From: Streptomyces sp. CB02923
GTDB lineage: Bacteria; Actinomycetota; Actinomycetes; Streptomycetales; Streptomycetaceae
Assembly (NCBI RefSeq): GCF_001905005.1
Contig: NZ_LWKZ01000001.1
Coordinates: 871,775 to 935,774 of the forward strand
Direction: 5' to 3'
DNA: 64,000 bases
Of this stretch, positions 25,016-33,959 are shown piece by piece. The notes beneath the pieces are model-generated. The model saw only the letters and a list, made by a program, of their open reading frames with translations. It searched no databases and was not told the origin of the DNA. Made by a program: the position numbers and the translations under genes. Every line of letters begins with the position of its first letter. Position 1 is the first letter of the stretch.

Positions 25016-25918
25016 TCATTCACCCATCAGTGACCCGAAGTTGGTGCCCGAGCCGAGGAAGAAGCCCGCGACGAGCAGGATCATCGTGGCGGGGACCATG
25101 AACGTGGTGACGACCATGGTCGCCTTGGGCACCGCGCGGGCGGCGCGGCGCCGGGCGTTCTGCGCGTCGGTGCGGCGCATGTCGTCGGCGATCTGGATGA
25201 GCGTGTCGACGATCGGGGAGCCGAGTTCCTCGCCCTGCTGGAGGGCCGTGACGAACTGGGCCACCTGTTCGGAGTCGTTGCGTCTGCGCAGTTCCTCGAA
25301 CGCCTCGCGGCGGCTGACGCCCATGTCCATCTGCCGCAGCGTGATGCGCAGTTCGTCCGCCCAGGGCCCTTCGTACTTGTCGGCCACCCGGTCCAGGGCC
25401 TGGCGGAAGCCGAGCCCGGCGCTGACCACGACGGCCAGTACGTCGAGGAAGTCGGGCAGGGTGCGTTCGATGGTGTCCTTGCGTTGGCGAATCGCGGCCC
25501 AGATCCCGACCTCGTTCCAGAAGAGGCCGAAGGCGACCAGAAGGAGGGCGAGCAGGAACTGGGAGCGCAGCAGCATGACGAACGCGCCGCCGAAGCCCAG
25601 GAAGCCGTAGACCGCCCGGCGGGCGGCGTAGCGGTCCACGGTCAGGCCCCCGGGGTTGCCCGCCAGATCGATGCGCCTGCGCACCCGGGCCACCCGCTTC
25701 TCCCCCATCAGGCGTAGGACGAGTGGCGCGTAGCGCATACCCGCCCGGTCCACGGCAGAGCCGACGACGGTGGTCCGGGACGAGCCGACCTCCAGGGCGA
25801 CGGCGATGTCCGGGGGCAGCCTGGCCTCGCGGCGGTAGAGGGCGACGCCGTGGCAGATGCCCGCCACGGAGAGGGCCAGGGCGAGGGCGAGGAGCAGTCC
25901 GGTCGTTCCGATTCCCAT
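25016..25918 (-). CDS. tadC: Tad secretion inner-membrane protein TadC
   Basis: A 300-residue type II secretion F-domain protein. It has an N-terminal helix, a pair of helices at about residues 105-140 (VYGFLGFGGAFVMLL), the cytoplasmic F domain with LPDFLDVLAVVVSAGLGFRQALDRV and a C-terminal helix pair (KATMVVTTFMVPATMILLVAGFF). With TadB it forms the membrane platform on which the TadA ATPase drives pilin assembly. It follows tadB by 54 bases. Confidence 0.9.
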   Translation of the reverse strand: MGIGTTGLLLALALALSVAGICHGVALYRREARLPPDIAVALEVGSSRTTVVGSAVDRAGMRYAPLVLRLMGEKRVARVRRRIDLAGNPGGLTVDRYAARRAVYGFLGFGGAFVMLLRSQFLLALLLVAFGLFWNEVGIWAAIRQRKDTIERTLPDFLDVLAVVVSAGLGFRQALDRVADKYEGPWADELRITLRQMDMGVSRREAFEELRRRNDSEQVAQFVTALQQGEELGSPIVDTLIQIADDMRRTDAQNARRRAARAVPKATMVVTTFMVPATMILLVAGFFLGSGTNFGSLMGE

Positions 25919-25972
25919 GGGTGGGTGCCTTCGAGGTGGGGTGTGGGGCCGGGCGGGGTGCGGCCGGAGCCG

Positions 25973-26914
25973 TCAGACGTCGATCTTGGAGATGCGGCGG
26001 ATCACGAAGAAGCCGACGGCGTACAGGACGCAGGCCACGACCACCGCGGCCTGGCCCGGGAACGTGGCCGTCATCCGGTCGATGGCCCCGGGCGCGATGC
26101 GGTTCATCAGCAGCAGGGTGCCCAGGCCGAGGAACGGCACGACGTACGCCGTGACGACGACCTGGGAGAGCTGGGTGCGCACCTCGCGCCGGGTCTCCTT
26201 GCGTTCCTCCAGGGTCTTGGTGAGGTTGCGCAGCGAGCCGACGACCGTGCCGCCCGCACGGTTGGCCAGCACCAGGGTGGTGACGAGGACGACGAGTTCG
26301 CGCGAGGGCAGGCGGGCGGCGAGTTCGTCGAGGGCCTCGTCGAGGGAGTGGCCGACGGCCAGTTTGTCGGAGACCTTGGCCAGTTCCTCCCCGGCCGGCG
26401 CCTCCAGTTCCTCGGCCGCCATGCCCAGGGCCGTGCGCAGGGCCAGCCCGGCCTGGGTGGCATTGGCGAGGATGCGGGACAGTTCGGGCAGTTGGTTGAT
26501 GAACTTCTCGATACGTTTCTGCCGCTGCCAGTTGACGAAGGCGTACGCCGACCAGACGGCCGCCACGGCCGCGATGGGGCCGAAGAAGGGCGCCAGGACC
26601 GCCTGCGCGACGATCCAGACCCCGGCGACCACGGCGAGCAGCCCGACGAAGAACTCTCCGGGGGTCACGTCCAGGCCGGTGGCGGCCAGCCGCAGTTCCA
26701 GGCCGCGCCCGAACCGGGTGGCGCGCAGCCGCCGGTCGACGGCCGAGAAGCGGCGGCCGTGGCCCGGCGGCAGGCCGCGGTCGTCGGAGAGCCGGTCGAC
26801 GAGGGCCCGGTGCCGCTCGCGTCCGGTCGCGTACAGCCGCAGGCCCACGACGGCCAGCACCGCGCAGAGCAGGGCGGTGCCGAGGGTGAGCAGGGCGATG
26901 CTGTCCAGGGACAT
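25973..26914 (-). CDS. tadB: Tad secretion inner-membrane protein TadB
   Basis: A 313-residue F-domain membrane protein, the usual partner of TadC. Features are an N-terminal helix, a second hydrophobic region at about residues 90-125, the F domain with ELSRILANATQAGLALRTALGMAAEEL and SLDEALDELAARLPSRE, and terminal helices. In place of a separate N-terminal domain it carries a short linker. tadA lies 31 bases upstream; the two genes are surely one transcript. Confidence 0.9.
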   Translation of the reverse strand: MSLDSIALLTLGTALLCAVLAVVGLRLYATGRERHRALVDRLSDDRGLPPGHGRRFSAVDRRLRATRFGRGLELRLAATGLDVTPGEFFVGLLAVVAGVWIVAQAVLAPFFGPIAAVAAVWSAYAFVNWQRQKRIEKFINQLPELSRILANATQAGLALRTALGMAAEELEAPAGEELAKVSDKLAVGHSLDEALDELAARLPSRELVVLVTTLVLANRAGGTVVGSLRNLTKTLEERKETRREVRTQLSQVVVTAYVVPFLGLGTLLLMNRIAPGAIDRMTATFPGQAAVVVACVLYAVGFFVIRRISKIDV

Positions 26915-26945
26915 GGGCGCGGGTCCGTCCTCCGATGGTGAGCTG

Positions 26946-28283
26946 TCACGAGGCTTCGCGGGTGGCGAGCCGGTCGGCGGTGGCCGCCACGCCGAAGGCC
27001 GGGGGTACGGGTTCGTCGGCGAGGTGGAGGCGTTCGGCGACGCGGCGCGGCAGCGGGAAGTAGCGGAAGCGGCCGCGTACGGTGCGGTCGGCGCCGCTCG
27101 GCTCGGCCTCGAAGCGGCAGACGGTGGCGAGGCGGTAGCCGGTGTGGCCGCGCGAGTCGAGGAGGGCGATCTCGCCGATGCGGCGGGAGCCGTCGGCGTG
27201 CCGGGTGATCTGGACGAGGCAGTCGACGGCGCTGTTGATCTGGTCCCGCAGCGCCTCGAAGGGCACCTTGACGTCGGACATGGACGCGAGTGTCTGGAGG
27301 CGCATCAGGGCGTCCTCGGCGCTGTTGGCGTGCACGGTGGCGAGCGAGCCGTCGTGGCCGGTGGACATCGCCTGGAGCATGTCGAGGGTCTCGCCGCCGC
27401 GGACCTCGCCGACGATGATGCGGTCGGGGCGCATGCGCAGGGAGTTGCGCACCAGGTCGCGGATGGTGATGCGGCCCTTGCCCTCCACGTTGGGCGGCCG
27501 GGACTCCAGGCGGATGACGTGGGTCTGCTGGAGCTGGAGTTCGGCGGCGTCCTCGACGGTGATGATGCGCTCTCCCTCGGGGATGAGGCCGGAGAGGGCG
27601 TTGAGCAGGGTGGTCTTGCCGGCGCCGGTGGGCCCGGAGACGACGACGTTGAACTTGGCCCGCACCAGCCCGGCGAGCAGCATCACCATCTGGTCGTCGA
27701 GCGTGCCCATGCCGATCAGTTCGGGCAGCGTGTACGCGCGGGGGAAGCGGCGGATGGTGAGGGTGGCGCCGTTCAGGGCGAGCGGCGGGATGATGACGTT
27801 GACGCGCTCGCCGGAGGGCAGCCGGGCGTCGACCATCGGGTTGGACTCGTCCACCCGGCGGTTGACGGTGGAGACGATGCGTTCGATGGTCTGCATGAGC
27901 TGCTCGTGGGAGGCGAAGCGGACGGGTACGAGTTCCACCCGGCCGTGCCGCTCGACGTACACCTGGTCGGGCCCGTTGACCATGATCTCGGTGACGGAGG
28001 CGTCTTCGAGGAGCGGTTCCAGGACGCCGAGACCGAGCGCCTCGTCCACCACGCGGCGGATGAGCTGGGCGCGTTCGGCGGTGGACAGGACCGGGCCCTC
28101 GCGGCTGATGATGTGGCCGAGGACGCGCTCCAGGCGGGTACGGCGCTCGGCGGCGGCCAGCGCCGACATCTCGGCGAGGTCGATCTCCTCCAGCAGTTTG
28201 GCGCGGTAGACGGCGACGAGGTGGCCGTCCTCGCGGCCCGCCGGGGGAGCCTCCGGCGCGGCGATGCGGGCTTTGAGGCTCAT
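26946..28283 (-). CDS. tadA: Tad/CpaF secretion ATPase TadA
   Basis: A 445-residue hexameric ATPase of the GspE/VirB11 superfamily. Residues 70-190 form the N-terminal domain (SVTEIMVNGPDQVYVER is diagnostic of CpaF). The Walker A is at residues 217-225 (GPTGAGKTT), and the Asp box (ITVEDAAELQL), Walker B (IIVGEVRGGETLDML) and His box (GHDGSLATVHANSAEDAL) are all intact. It powers pilus extension, and in some species retraction, on the cytoplasmic face. Its start overlaps the end of the upstream tadE-like gene by the ATGA arrangement. Confidence 0.95.
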   Translation of the reverse strand: MSLKARIAAPEAPPAGREDGHLVAVYRAKLLEEIDLAEMSALAAAERRTRLERVLGHIISREGPVLSTAERAQLIRRVVDEALGLGVLEPLLEDASVTEIMVNGPDQVYVERHGRVELVPVRFASHEQLMQTIERIVSTVNRRVDESNPMVDARLPSGERVNVIIPPLALNGATLTIRRFPRAYTLPELIGMGTLDDQMVMLLAGLVRAKFNVVVSGPTGAGKTTLLNALSGLIPEGERIITVEDAAELQLQQTHVIRLESRPPNVEGKGRITIRDLVRNSLRMRPDRIIVGEVRGGETLDMLQAMSTGHDGSLATVHANSAEDALMRLQTLASMSDVKVPFEALRDQINSAVDCLVQITRHADGSRRIGEIALLDSRGHTGYRLATVCRFEAEPSGADRTVRGRFRYFPLPRRVAERLHLADEPVPPAFGVAATADRLATREAS

Positions 28284-28741
28284 GGGGTGGTGCCTCCGGG
28301 TTCGGCGGGCAGGGCCATGGTGGCGCTGCGGGTGGCGTGCCAGGGGCCGGCGCCGGGGATGACGGACGGGATCTCGACGGTCGCGGTCGCCTCGACCTCG
28401 CCGCCGCCCTCGGACGCCTGGACGCTGGCGTCCGCGCCGACCCAGTCGCTCATGGCCGCCTTGCCCGCCGCCTCCGGCGTCGTCTTCCGGTCGGCCTCGT
28501 CGAGGATGGCCGTACGGGCGGCGGCGCGCGCTCCCGTACCGGCCTGCTGGACGGCGTACGCGGCCAGGCCGAGCTGGATCACGGCGAGGGCGATGAGCAG
28601 CAGGACCGGCAGGAAGCCGAGGAATTCGACGGAGACCTGGCCGCGGTCGTCGCGCCGCGGGGGCGGCCTCCGGCCCCGTACCGTCCCCGTGTCCCGCTCG
28701 CTCCCGCCCCGCCGGGCGCGTATCCGCCCCGTACCCCTCAC
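28280..28741 (-). CDS. TadE-like pseudopilin (second copy)
   Basis: A 153-residue minor pilin. A basic leader DDRG precedes QVSVEFLGFLPVLLLIALAVIQLGL, so the processing site is Gly with Glu at +5, as in TadE pseudopilins. The extracellular part includes the typical GARAAARTA stretch and ends with an IPSVIPGAGPW segment. A GTG at 28741 overlaps the upstream stop (GTGA) and follows GGAGG, so translation is coupled. It forms a pair with the preceding tadE-like gene. Confidence 0.85.
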   Translation of the reverse strand: MRGTGRIRARRGGSERDTGTVRGRRPPPRRDDRGQVSVEFLGFLPVLLLIALAVIQLGLAAYAVQQAGTGARAAARTAILDEADRKTTPEAAGKAAMSDWVGADASVQASEGGGEVEATATVEIPSVIPGAGPWHATRSATMALPAEPGGTTP

Positions 28742-29118
28742 GATCCCTCCTCCGCCGCGCCCGCCGTGCCGGTGACGGTCCACGGGAAGGTCCCGGCGCC
28801 GGGGAAGAGCACCGGCACCTTGAGCCCGACCGTCGCCTTCCACAGGCCGCCCTCGGCGCCGCAGCCGACCGTGGCGCTCCCCGCCCACGCGCCGGGCAGG
28901 TCCTCCTTGGCCGCCGCCGCGCACGCGCCCGCGCCGCCGGTCTCAGTGGCGGTGCCCGCCCGCGCGCCCTTGTCGGCGGAGTGGGCGGCGAGGGTGTACG
29001 TGTAGCCGACCAGCACGAACTGCCAGAGCAGGACGAGAACGGCCAGGATCAGCGGCGTCAGACCGAGGAATTCGACGGATACCTGGCCGCGGTCGTCGCC
29101 CAGCGGTGGGCGGCGCAT
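28738..29118 (-). CDS. TadE-like pseudopilin (first copy)
   Basis: A 126-residue paralogue of the next gene. The leader ends DDRG, then QVSVEFLGLTPLILAVLVLL, again with Glu at +5. The extracellular part has two cysteines and a VPVLFPGAGTFPW segment matching the other copy. It starts 3 bases after the tadZ stop codon and overlaps the following gene by four bases. The two TadE-type proteins probably prime or cap the Flp fibre. Confidence 0.85.
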   Translation of the reverse strand: MRRPPLGDDRGQVSVEFLGLTPLILAVLVLLWQFVLVGYTYTLAAHSADKGARAGTATETGGAGACAAAAKEDLPGAWAGSATVGCGAEGGLWKATVGLKVPVLFPGAGTFPWTVTGTAGAAEEGS

Positions 29119-29121
29119 CCC

Positions 29122-30474
29122 TCAGCCCTCCTCGTACGGGCCGGCCGGGCCGAAAGCCCCAGGCTCCCCGGCGGCGGGCCCGGCCGTCAGCGCCCTGCGC
29201 CGCCGCCCGGTCAGCGGCGTACGGGCGCGGTGGCTGCCCCGCCCCTGCCGTGCCGCGGCCGGCGCGTCGATCAGGCCCAGCTCCCCCGCCAGCGCCCAGA
29301 GCGCCTGCCGGACCGCGGACCGGGCGTCCAGGTCCTGCATCCGGCCGGCGTCGACGTACGGCTGGAGCTCCTTGAAGCCGGCCGGTACGGGGGTCCGGGC
29401 GACCTGGGTGCCGGTGGCCTTGCCGACGAGCGGCGGCTGGATCTCGGTGTTGCGGGTGAGGCGGTTGACGACGGTCGTGGTGTCCTCCGCCTTGCGGATC
29501 TGGAGCCGGTCCCACAGCCGTACGAGACGCTTGGCGGCCCGTACGCACACCACGTCCGGTGTGGTCACGAGCAGGGCCACATCGGAGAGTTCGACTGCGG
29601 CGGCACCGGCGGACTGCATCTGGGACCCGCAGTCCACCACCACCAGCTCGTAGCGCGAGCGCAGCGCCGCCAGGACGGTACGGGCGGCCCGGTCGTCCAC
29701 CTCTTCGCCCCGCTCGCCCTCCTCCGGCGCCAGCAGCAGGCCGAGGCCGGTGTGGTGGGCGTGCACGGCGTCCTGGAGGACGCGTACGGAGATGTCCTGG
29801 ATGCCCGCCAGGTCGACGATCGAGCGGCGGAACTGTACGTCCAGGTAGGAGGCCACGTCGCCGGACTGGAGGTCCATGTCGACCAGTGCGACGCTGCGCC
29901 CGGCGGCGCGCGCGGCGAGCGCGAGCTGTACGGCGGTGACTGTCGTGCCGACGCCGCCCTTGGCGCCGGTGACGGTGACGAGCGTGCCGGCCGGTCCGGA
30001 CGCCGTCTCGTGCCCGCCGCCCAGGTGGACCCGTACGCCAGAAGCCCACTGGGCCGCGGCCTGCACCCTGGCCGCCAGTTCGTCGTAGCCGAGCGGCAGT
30101 CCGACGATGCCGCGCGCGCCCGCGTCCATGGCGGCGGCGAACAGGGCCGGGCCCGCGTCGGTGGTGATCAGCACGACGCCGACGGCGGGGAAGCGCAGCG
30201 CGATGTCGCGGATCAGCTCCAGCGCGGGCACCGGGCCGATGCGCTCGTGGACGAGGACGACTTCGGGCAGTTCGTCCACGGCGGCGGGTGGCGGCCCCGG
30301 CAGGTCCGCCGAGCCCGCCGCGGCACGGGACGCGGCCCGGTCGAGGGCGTCGGCCAGGGCGGTGGAGTCGGCGACCGGGGGCGCGGGCTCGGCGCCCGGC
30401 AACTGGCTGAGCAGCGATGACACGGCGCGGGCGGCGTCGGGGTCACCGACGGCCGGGAGGATGCGGATGGTCAC
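29122..30474 (-). CDS. tadZ: TadZ/CpaE-type ATPase
   Basis: A 450-residue protein with an N-terminal receiver-like domain (residues 1-150, with VVLVHERIGPVPALELI and ITTDAGPA) and a MinD/ParA-type ATPase domain whose deviant Walker A is GAKGGVGTT at residues 170-178, followed by VALVDMDLQSGDV. TadZ/CpaE proteins place the Tad machine at the right spot in the cell. A basic C-terminal tail (RRRRALTAG) is unusual and could bind membrane or DNA. It precedes the tadE-like pair by 3 bases. Confidence 0.88.
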   Translation of the reverse strand: MTIRILPAVGDPDAARAVSSLLSQLPGAEPAPPVADSTALADALDRAASRAAAGSADLPGPPPAAVDELPEVVLVHERIGPVPALELIRDIALRFPAVGVVLITTDAGPALFAAAMDAGARGIVGLPLGYDELAARVQAAAQWASGVRVHLGGGHETASGPAGTLVTVTGAKGGVGTTVTAVQLALAARAAGRSVALVDMDLQSGDVASYLDVQFRRSIVDLAGIQDISVRVLQDAVHAHHTGLGLLLAPEEGERGEEVDDRAARTVLAALRSRYELVVVDCGSQMQSAGAAAVELSDVALLVTTPDVVCVRAAKRLVRLWDRLQIRKAEDTTTVVNRLTRNTEIQPPLVGKATGTQVARTPVPAGFKELQPYVDAGRMQDLDARSAVRQALWALAGELGLIDAPAAARQGRGSHRARTPLTGRRRRALTAGPAAGEPGAFGPAGPYEEG

Positions 30475-30487
30475 CAGTGCCTCCGGG

Positions 30488-31210
30488 TCATTTGTCGCCG
30501 TCGAGGGTGTAGGTGCGCTCGGCGGGCGGGATGCCGGCCTCGGTGCCGGGGGCGACGAGGGCGAGCCGTACGTGGGTGGCGAAGGACTCCGCGTAGGCGA
30601 CGCGCTGGGCGTCCTGGGTGCTCAGCGCGAAGGTGATCGGTACGGCGTCGGCGGCGCGGCGGGTGCTGGAGGGGCGGGTGTCGCCGGGGTCCTTGCTCTC
30701 CAGCGGCGTCAGCTTGCCCCGGTCGATGACCTGGGCGTTCGCCACGATCACCTTGGAGACGGGCCGGTCCTCGGCGCGCTTGCCGTCGAAGGTGGCGTAG
30801 ATGTTCACCCGGGCACCGGGGTTGATCTTCCCGGCCACGCCGGTGGCCGCGTCGATCATGATGGCGATCTCCTGCTGCCCCGGCTTGAGCGCCGGGCGGT
30901 CGACGGCCATGTCGTCCTGGAGGAGCGAGCCCTTGTGCAGCGGAGTGACGGCGATCTTCCCGCGGACCCGGGCCAGGTCGGTGACGGCAGTGGACGGCAG
31001 CCAGCGCTCGGGTATGTCCACCTTCTCGAACTGGGCGGGTTCGAGGGCCTGGTAGGCGGCCACGTCCGCTTTCAGCCGGTACGCGGTGCGCTCCGGGCCG
31101 ACCTTGGACTCCACGTTGCGGATCACCGACAGCACGCCGACGAACGCGCCGAGCGCACAGAGGACCGACAGGAGCAGCAGGATCACTCCACGGCGCTGGC
31201 GTGAATTCAT
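30488..31210 (-). CDS. cpaB: CpaB/RcpC-type Flp pilus assembly protein
   Basis: A 240-residue exported protein anchored by one N-terminal helix (RGVILLLLSVLCALGAFVGVLSVI), followed by an SAF domain (AYQALEPAQFEKVDIPERWLP) and an RcpC-type domain (IMIDAATGVAGKINPGARVNIYATF). It probably contacts peptidoglycan or the pilus outside the membrane. It is 13 bases from tadZ. The ATG at 31210 fits the family start MNSRQRRG. Confidence 0.87.
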   Translation of the reverse strand: MNSRQRRGVILLLLSVLCALGAFVGVLSVIRNVESKVGPERTAYRLKADVAAYQALEPAQFEKVDIPERWLPSTAVTDLARVRGKIAVTPLHKGSLLQDDMAVDRPALKPGQQEIAIMIDAATGVAGKINPGARVNIYATFDGKRAEDRPVSKVIVANAQVIDRGKLTPLESKDPGDTRPSSTRRAADAVPITFALSTQDAQRVAYAESFATHVRLALVAPGTEAGIPPAERTYTLDGDK

Positions 31211-31388
31211 GAGTGCGGGACCTCGTCGGGATCGGTGCGGGCGGGGGCGGTGACGGCGGCCGGGGCCGGGCGGGTCGGCCGGTGGCGCCGTCGGTGCGGG
31301 CCGGGCCGCGGCGGCCGGGCCCGGCGGGCTCCGTGCCGGTCCGGCGCGGGCGGCCCGGCAGGCCCGTACGGCCGTCTTACGGGTGGGA

Positions 31389-32414
31389 TCACCGCGCCCG
31401 TACGGCCGCCCGCCTTCCCGGCTCGGGACCGGGGACGCCGCCCGGAGCCACCGGAGCCAGGCCACGGCGCCGCAGCAGGGAGGAGACGGGCGAGGCGGTG
31501 GCCGCCGGTGCCGCGCCCGGCCCCGTGCGGGATGCCGCGGTCCCGCCCGTACGGCGCCCGGCGTCCGTGCCCGCAGACGGTGCGGTGGTCGGCGCCGAGC
31601 AGAACGCACACCGGTCGCCGATGAGTTCGAGACCGCACCAGCGGCACTCCTCTCTCCGTACGGACGCCACGAGCTGGTAGAGCACCGAGAGATCCGGGAT
31701 GGCCGCCGCGAACTCGGTCACCTTGTGCGTGCCCCACCACGCCGCCGACTCGGCGGGCAGCGGGACCTCGTACGTCCCCTGCACCTGCCAGGACCGCGCC
31801 AGGACGCCGTCGACCCACTCGCCGGACAGCTGGCCGCGCGCGTAGACGAGGCGGGTGGCGAAGCCGGGCGGGCGCAGGCCCGCTTCGGTGGCGCGCTCGG
31901 CGTGCCGGTCGAGGTGGACGAGGTGCGGCTCCGGGTTCGCGAGCACCGCGAAGTGCGTGCCGGGCACCCAGGAGCGCAGGTGGGAACGCAGGTCCGTCGC
32001 GACCCTGTCGAGGCGTGCGACGCTGCCCAGCAGCGCGCCCGCGTGCACGTAGTGGGCCAGCAGGCGGGCGGCGCAGGCCAGCAGTCCGGGGCTGAAGTCG
32101 CACAGGGACAACTGCCGCAGCTGGTGGGCCAGTACGGCCAGGCCGAGCGGCGGCAGGTCCAGCGGCACGATCGCGAACCGGTCGCTCTCCAGGACCGCGC
32201 GCAGCGTGTGCAGCCGCCGGACGTGATCCGGCGGGCAGGCGGTGGAGCAGAGGGCGACGAGGTGGCCGTGGTGCTCCAGTACCGCGCCGGCCTCGGCCAG
32301 CGCCTCGTCCAACGGCTGGGCGTGCGGGGGCCGGACGACCACGGCGGCCGGGGTCTGCCGGTCGGTGGCGGGCAGCGCGAGATCGGCGCTGGTGACTGCA
32401 ATCGCGGTCGGCAC
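31389..32414 (-). CDS. Hypothetical protein at the head of the Tad cluster
   Basis: A 342-residue cytoplasmic-looking protein that I do not recognise. It is rich in alpha/beta pattern with VVVRPPHAQPLDEALAEAGA and HGHLVALCSTACPPDH, which suggests a Rossmann-like or TIR-like fold, but no catalytic motif stands out. Near the C-terminus, ECRWCGLELIGDRCAFC forms a CXXC...CXXC zinc ribbon. The GTG at 32414 follows GGGGGA. It is the first gene before cpaB in the leftward run and probably belongs to the same unit. Two tandem 18-bp repeats precede its start. Confidence 0.7.
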   Translation of the reverse strand: MPTAIAVTSADLALPATDRQTPAAVVVRPPHAQPLDEALAEAGAVLEHHGHLVALCSTACPPDHVRRLHTLRAVLESDRFAIVPLDLPPLGLAVLAHQLRQLSLCDFSPGLLACAARLLAHYVHAGALLGSVARLDRVATDLRSHLRSWVPGTHFAVLANPEPHLVHLDRHAERATEAGLRPPGFATRLVYARGQLSGEWVDGVLARSWQVQGTYEVPLPAESAAWWGTHKVTEFAAAIPDLSVLYQLVASVRREECRWCGLELIGDRCAFCSAPTTAPSAGTDAGRRTGGTAASRTGPGAAPAATASPVSSLLRRRGLAPVAPGGVPGPEPGRRAAVRAR

Positions 32415-32436
32415 GTCGCGTCCCCCACTGCGCTGC

Positions 32437-32472
32437 TGGCGCTGTCGGCACTGTTGGCGCTGTCGGCACTGC
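32437..32472. repeat. Two tandem 18-bp repeats upstream of the first Tad gene
   Basis: TGGCGCTGTCGGCACTGT is repeated with one change, 22 bases upstream of the GTG at 32414, in the probable leader. Part of a third copy (CTGCTGTTGGCTCAG) follows. Confidence 0.7.
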
Positions 32473-32626
32473 TGTTGGCTCAGCACCTTATCGACGAGTT
32501 CCGCCCCGGAGAACACGTTCCGGGTTACTGGACACCCGCCTTGGCATCTCCCACCCTCCTTTCGCCGCGCCGGGCCGCCGTCACCCCGCGTCCGGCCGCG
32601 GGGAATCCCGAATTCCGCGCCACCTC

Positions 32627-32659
32627 TTGACATGCACATTGGTCTGGACCACCTTGTAC
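32627..32659 (+). promoter_or_regulatory. Chitinase promoter with DasR-type operator
   Basis: TTGACA at 32627-32632 is a -35 box, and TTGTAC at 32654 a possible -10 with a long spacer. Between them TGGTCTGGACCA at 32640-32651 matches the DasR responsive element (core TGGTCTAGACCA) at 11 of 12 positions. DasR represses chitinases and is released by glucosamine-6-phosphate. The same interval, 32415-32760, must also hold the leftward Tad promoter. Confidence 0.7.
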
Positions 32660-32760
32660 GCCAGTAGTCGCACCACGCACCACATCAACACCACAGCAGC
32701 TCAGGGGCCCCTGAACGCGCAGCAGCACCACCCTGCCCAACTCCCCCCACGGAGGCACCA

Positions 32761-33846
32761 GTGGTACGCGCACGATCAGGAAGAGCAGCACACCCGGGAC
32801 GTCCGGCACGGCACGCCGCACGGGCCCTCGCGGGACTCGCCGCCGCGGCACTGACCACGGCCGGTCTCGTCGCGGCCGGCACCGCGGGCGCGGCCGAGGC
32901 GGCCCCGGCGTCCGGCACGGCCAAGGCCCCGGCGGCGCACGCCCCCACCGCGGCGCACGCAGCGGCCGTACCGAAGCACGCCGTCACCGGCTACTGGCAG
33001 AACTTCGACAACGGCGCCACGGTCCAGAAGCTCAAGGACGTCCCGGACGCCTACGACATCATCGCGGTCTCCTTCGCCGAGGCGACCACGACGCCCGGCG
33101 GGCTCGACTTCCACCTCGACCCGGCGGTCGGCTACGGCTCCGCCGACGCGTTCAAGGCGGACATCAAGGCCAAGCAGGCGGCCGGCAAGTCGGTGATCAT
33201 CTCGGTCGGCGGCGAGAAGGGCGCGGTGTCCGTCAGCGACGACGCCTCCGCGAAGAACTTCGCCGACTCCCTCGGCAAGCTCATGGACGAGTACGGCTTC
33301 AACGGCGTCGACATCGACCTGGAGAACGGCCTCAACTCGACCTATATGACCAAGGCGCTCAAGGCCGTGCACGACCGGCACAGCGACGTCGTGGTCACCA
33401 TGGCACCGCAGACGGTCGACATGCAGTCGCCGCAGAACGAGTACTTCAAGACGGCCCTGAACATCAAGGACTTCCTCACGGTCGTCAACATGCAGTACTA
33501 CAACAGCGGCTCGATGAACGGCTGCGACGGCAAGGTGTACTCCCAGGGCACGGTGGACTTCCTCACCTCGCTCGCCTGCGTCCAGCTGGAGGGCGGACTC
33601 GCCCCGTCGCAAGTGGGCATCGGCGTCCCGGCGTCGTCCCGCGCGGCGGGCGGCGGCTACGCGGAGCCGTCCGTGGTGAACGCGGCGCTGGACTGTCTGA
33701 CGCAGGGCAAGAACTGCGGCTCGTTCAAGCCGTCGAAGACGTACCCGGGACTGCGGGGCGCGATGGCCTGGTCCACGAACTGGGACGCGGCCGACGGCAA
33801 CGCGTTCGCGAACCAGGTGGGGGCGCACGTCCACAAGCTGCCGTAA
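32761..33846 (+). CDS. Secreted GH18 chitinase
   Basis: A 361-residue exported chitinase. The signal peptide (AARALAGLAAAALTTAGLVA) is cleaved near residue 45; a short alanine/proline linker precedes the TIM-barrel catalytic domain. The family 18 motif DIDLE is at residues 184-188, with Glu188 as acid/base; the YYNSG and AMAWSTNWD sequences complete the substrate cleft. No separate chitin-binding module is present. It hydrolyses chitin to chitobiose. The GTG at 32761 has GGAGG six bases upstream. Expression is likely controlled by DasR through the promoter site. Confidence 0.92.
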   Translation: MVRARSGRAAHPGRPARHAARALAGLAAAALTTAGLVAAGTAGAAEAAPASGTAKAPAAHAPTAAHAAAVPKHAVTGYWQNFDNGATVQKLKDVPDAYDIIAVSFAEATTTPGGLDFHLDPAVGYGSADAFKADIKAKQAAGKSVIISVGGEKGAVSVSDDASAKNFADSLGKLMDEYGFNGVDIDLENGLNSTYMTKALKAVHDRHSDVVVTMAPQTVDMQSPQNEYFKTALNIKDFLTVVNMQYYNSGSMNGCDGKVYSQGTVDFLTSLACVQLEGGLAPSQVGIGVPASSRAAGGGYAEPSVVNAALDCLTQGKNCGSFKPSKTYPGLRGAMAWSTNWDAADGNAFANQVGAHVHKLP

Positions 33847-33882
33847 CCGTACGCACGGCAGCCGGCCGGCCCCTCGGCCGGC

Positions 33883-33921
33883 GACCGGCCGCGCGGCGCT
33901 TCGAGCGGCGCGCGGCCGGTC
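33883..33921. terminator. Bidirectional hairpin between chitinase and protease genes
   Basis: GACCGGCCGCGC pairs with GCGCGGCCGGTC, with all but one of the next six positions also paired, in the gap between two converging genes. A smaller GCCGGCC stem lies just before it. Confidence 0.8.
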
Positions 33922-33959
33922 ATTCACGTTCTACGGCCTAGCGGCAGTCCTCCCGCGCC

